Positions 62,693 through 64,000 of a stretch of DNA of 64,000 bases are shown in pieces (position 1 is the stretch's first letter; each line of letters starts with the position of its first letter). This DNA is from Albidovulum litorale (GTDB lineage Bacteria; Pseudomonadota; Alphaproteobacteria; Rhodobacterales; Rhodobacteraceae): assembly GCF_025751495.1 (NCBI RefSeq), contig NZ_JAOWKZ010000001.1:62001-126000 (forward strand). Reading direction: 5' to 3'. A program made the position numbers and the translations under genes. Below the pieces are notes generated by a model, which had not been told where the DNA came from, did no database searches, and was given only the letters and a program-made list of their open reading frames with translations.

Positions 62693-64000
62693 TTACTTTG
62701 CGGCCACAACTTTCGCTTTCTCCGCCAGATCGCGGGCGATGGCGTATGCGCCCTTGACCTTGTCGCTGTCCTTGGCCCAGTCGCGGCGCACGATGACCTT
62801 GTTGTCCTTGATCTTCGCAAGACCATTCTGCGCCTGAAGATAATCGACCAACCCGCTGGGGGACGGGAATTTATCCATGTGAAACTGGATCGTCGCACCC
62901 TTCGGCCCTGCATCAAGCCGTCCGATATGGGCACGGCGGCACATCGCCTTGATCCGCATCACCAGCAAGAGAGTATTCACCTCTTTCGGCACCGGCCCGA
63001 AACGGTCGATCAGTTCGGCCGCAAACCCTTCCAGTTCGACCTTCGTCGTCAGCGACGACAGGCGCCGGTAAAGGCCGAGCCGAACGTCAAGGTCCGGGAC
63101 GTAGCTTTCTGGGATCATCACGGGCACGCCGAGATTGATCTGCGGCGACCACTGGCCGTCATCCTCGGTCGGCGTCGCAATATCACCCGCCTTGATCCGG
63201 GCAATCGTCTCTTCCAGCATCGCCTGGTAGAGTTCATAGCCGACCTCGTTGATGTGGCCGGATTGCTCCTCGCCCAGAATGTTACCGGCACCCCGCAGGT
63301 CGAGGTCCTGGCTGGCCAGCGAGAATCCCGCGCCGAGGCTGTCGAGGCTGCCCAGAAGGCGCAGCCGCTTCTGCGCATTCGGTGTCAGCGGCGTGCGGGG
63401 CTTGGTGGTCAGGTAGCAGTAGGCGCGCAGCTTCGATCGCCCCACCCGGCCCCGGATCTGATAGAGCTGCGCGAGCCCGAACATATCGGCGCGGTGGATG
63501 ACCATCGTGTTCGCCGTCGGGATATCCAGACCGCTTTCGACGATGGTGGTCGCCAAGAGGACATCATACTGGCCGTCATAGAAGGCGTTCATGCGTTCGT
63601 CGAGATCGCCCGCCGCCATCTGACCATGGGCGATGACATAGGAGACCTCAGGGACATTGGTCTTCAGGAAGTCTTCGATCTCGGGCAGATCCTTGATGCG
63701 CGGGACGACATAGAAGGACTGCCCGCCCCGGTACCGTTCGCGCAGAAGCGCCTCGCGAATAGTGACTGAGTCGAACTCGCTGACATAGGTGCGGATCGCT
63801 AGACGGTCGACTGGCGGAGTGCCGATTATCGAAAGATCACGGACACCTGTGAGCGAAAGTTGAAGTGTCCGCGGGATCGGTGTGGCGGTCAGTGTCAGGA
63901 CATGGATCTCGGATCGCATCTCCTTCAGGCGTTCCTTGTGGGTGACGCCGAAATGCTGTTCCTCGTCTATGACCAGCAGACCGAGATTGCGGAACTTCAC
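62693..64000 (-). CDS. mfd: Transcription-repair coupling factor Mfd, C-terminal part
   Basis: At least 435 codons, open at the right edge of the window. The visible part begins within the RecG-like translocase: LLVIDEEQHFGVTHKERLK (motif II), LTLTATPIPRTLQLSLTGVRDLSIIGTPP (motif III), then ATTIVESGLDIPTANTMVIHRADMFGLAQLYQIRGRVGRSKLRAYCYL (motifs V and VI) and DLDLRGAGNILGEEQSGHINEVGYELYQAMLEE. The C-terminal TRCF domain ends at residue ~435 of this fragment. Mfd displaces stalled RNA polymerase and recruits UvrA; the UvrB-like and RNA-polymerase-interacting parts lie outside. An intrinsic terminator follows. Confidence 0.95.
   Translation of the reverse strand: MKFRNLGLLVIDEEQHFGVTHKERLKEMRSEIHVLTLTATPIPRTLQLSLTGVRDLSIIGTPPVDRLAIRTYVSEFDSVTIREALLRERYRGGQSFYVVPRIKDLPEIEDFLKTNVPEVSYVIAHGQMAAGDLDERMNAFYDGQYDVLLATTIVESGLDIPTANTMVIHRADMFGLAQLYQIRGRVGRSKLRAYCYLTTKPRTPLTPNAQKRLRLLGSLDSLGAGFSLASQDLDLRGAGNILGEEQSGHINEVGYELYQAMLEETIARIKAGDIATPTEDDGQWSPQINLGVPVMIPESYVPDLDVRLGLYRRLSSLTTKVELEGFAAELIDRFGPVPKEVNTLLLVMRIKAMCRRAHIGRLDAGPKGATIQFHMDKFPSPSGLVDYLQAQNGLAKIKDNKVIVRRDWAKDSDKVKGAYAIARDLAEKAKVVAAK

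Overview
The window reads as a chromosomal segment of a Rhodobacteraceae-type alphaproteobacterium (Rhodobacter/Paracoccus/Roseobacter relatives). The reasons are high GC with strong codon bias, the order xerD / aroK-aroB / CNNM transporter, a phoR-pstSCAB-phoU-phoB block, tandem stand-alone Hint-domain proteins, a class II DAHP synthase, a GlxA-type regulator and a solo LuxR. I cannot name a species. Most of the window is ordinary chromosome. I see no prophage, no intact insertion sequence and no CRISPR array. One tRNA gene, tRNA-Leu(CAA), is present.

Layout, left to right. 0-5.7 kb: a CNNM/CorC transporter (cut by the left edge), xerD with two upstream envelope genes, aroK-aroB and ssb. 5.9-8.3 kb: a PepSY protein, a b561-type cytochrome, a membrane-anchored LuxR-HTH regulator, a lytic transglycosylase and an ABM monooxygenase. 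8.3-12.5 kb: guaA, then arginase and ornithine cyclodeaminase with a divergent Lrp-type regulator. 12.5-14.7 kb: dsbB-like, DedA-like, a zinc metallopeptidase and the tRNA. 14.7-17.8 kb: a gene-poor stretch with two tandem Hint proteins, then a MobA-like nucleotidyltransferase. 17.8-29.1 kb: a dimethylglycine/sarcosine-type FAD-GcvT enzyme, a branched-chain-type ABC transporter whose genes are split by three small secreted paralogues, and a GlxA/GbdR-like regulator. 29.2-34 kb: DAHP synthase, a PAS protein, yicC, gmk, a gamma-carbonic anhydrase and an unknown. 34.1-41.5 kb: the phosphate regulon core with a three-repeat Pho box. 41.5-43.5 kb: a candidate structured RNA, a solo LuxR and a gene-poor stretch. 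43.5-46.4 kb: persulfide dioxygenase, gph, a redoxin and rpe. 46.5-58.3 kb: an amino-sugar cluster (nagA, deaminase, GntR, kinase; divergent murQ, sugar ABC transporter, dehydrogenase) followed by pgm. 58.3-64 kb: XRE-cupin regulator, acyl-CoA synthetase, FrnE-like DsbA, a Bcr/CflA exporter, and the C-terminal part of mfd (cut by the right edge).

How the genes fit together. Three regions are coherent transport and metabolism units. The liv-type transporter, DMG dehydrogenase-like enzyme and GlxA regulator suggest uptake and demethylation of a methylated glycine. The pst/pho genes form the phosphate-starvation system. The murQ/nag cluster suggests uptake of GlcNAc, MurNAc or related peptidoglycan or chitin sugars and conversion to fructose-6-phosphate.

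The least explained material is: the Hint pair, of which only one keeps the catalytic residues; the three secreted paralogues inside the liv cluster; a terminator-ended structured RNA candidate near 41.6-41.8 kb; and a dispersed element (GC hairpin followed by a GAGTATTT core) present three times.
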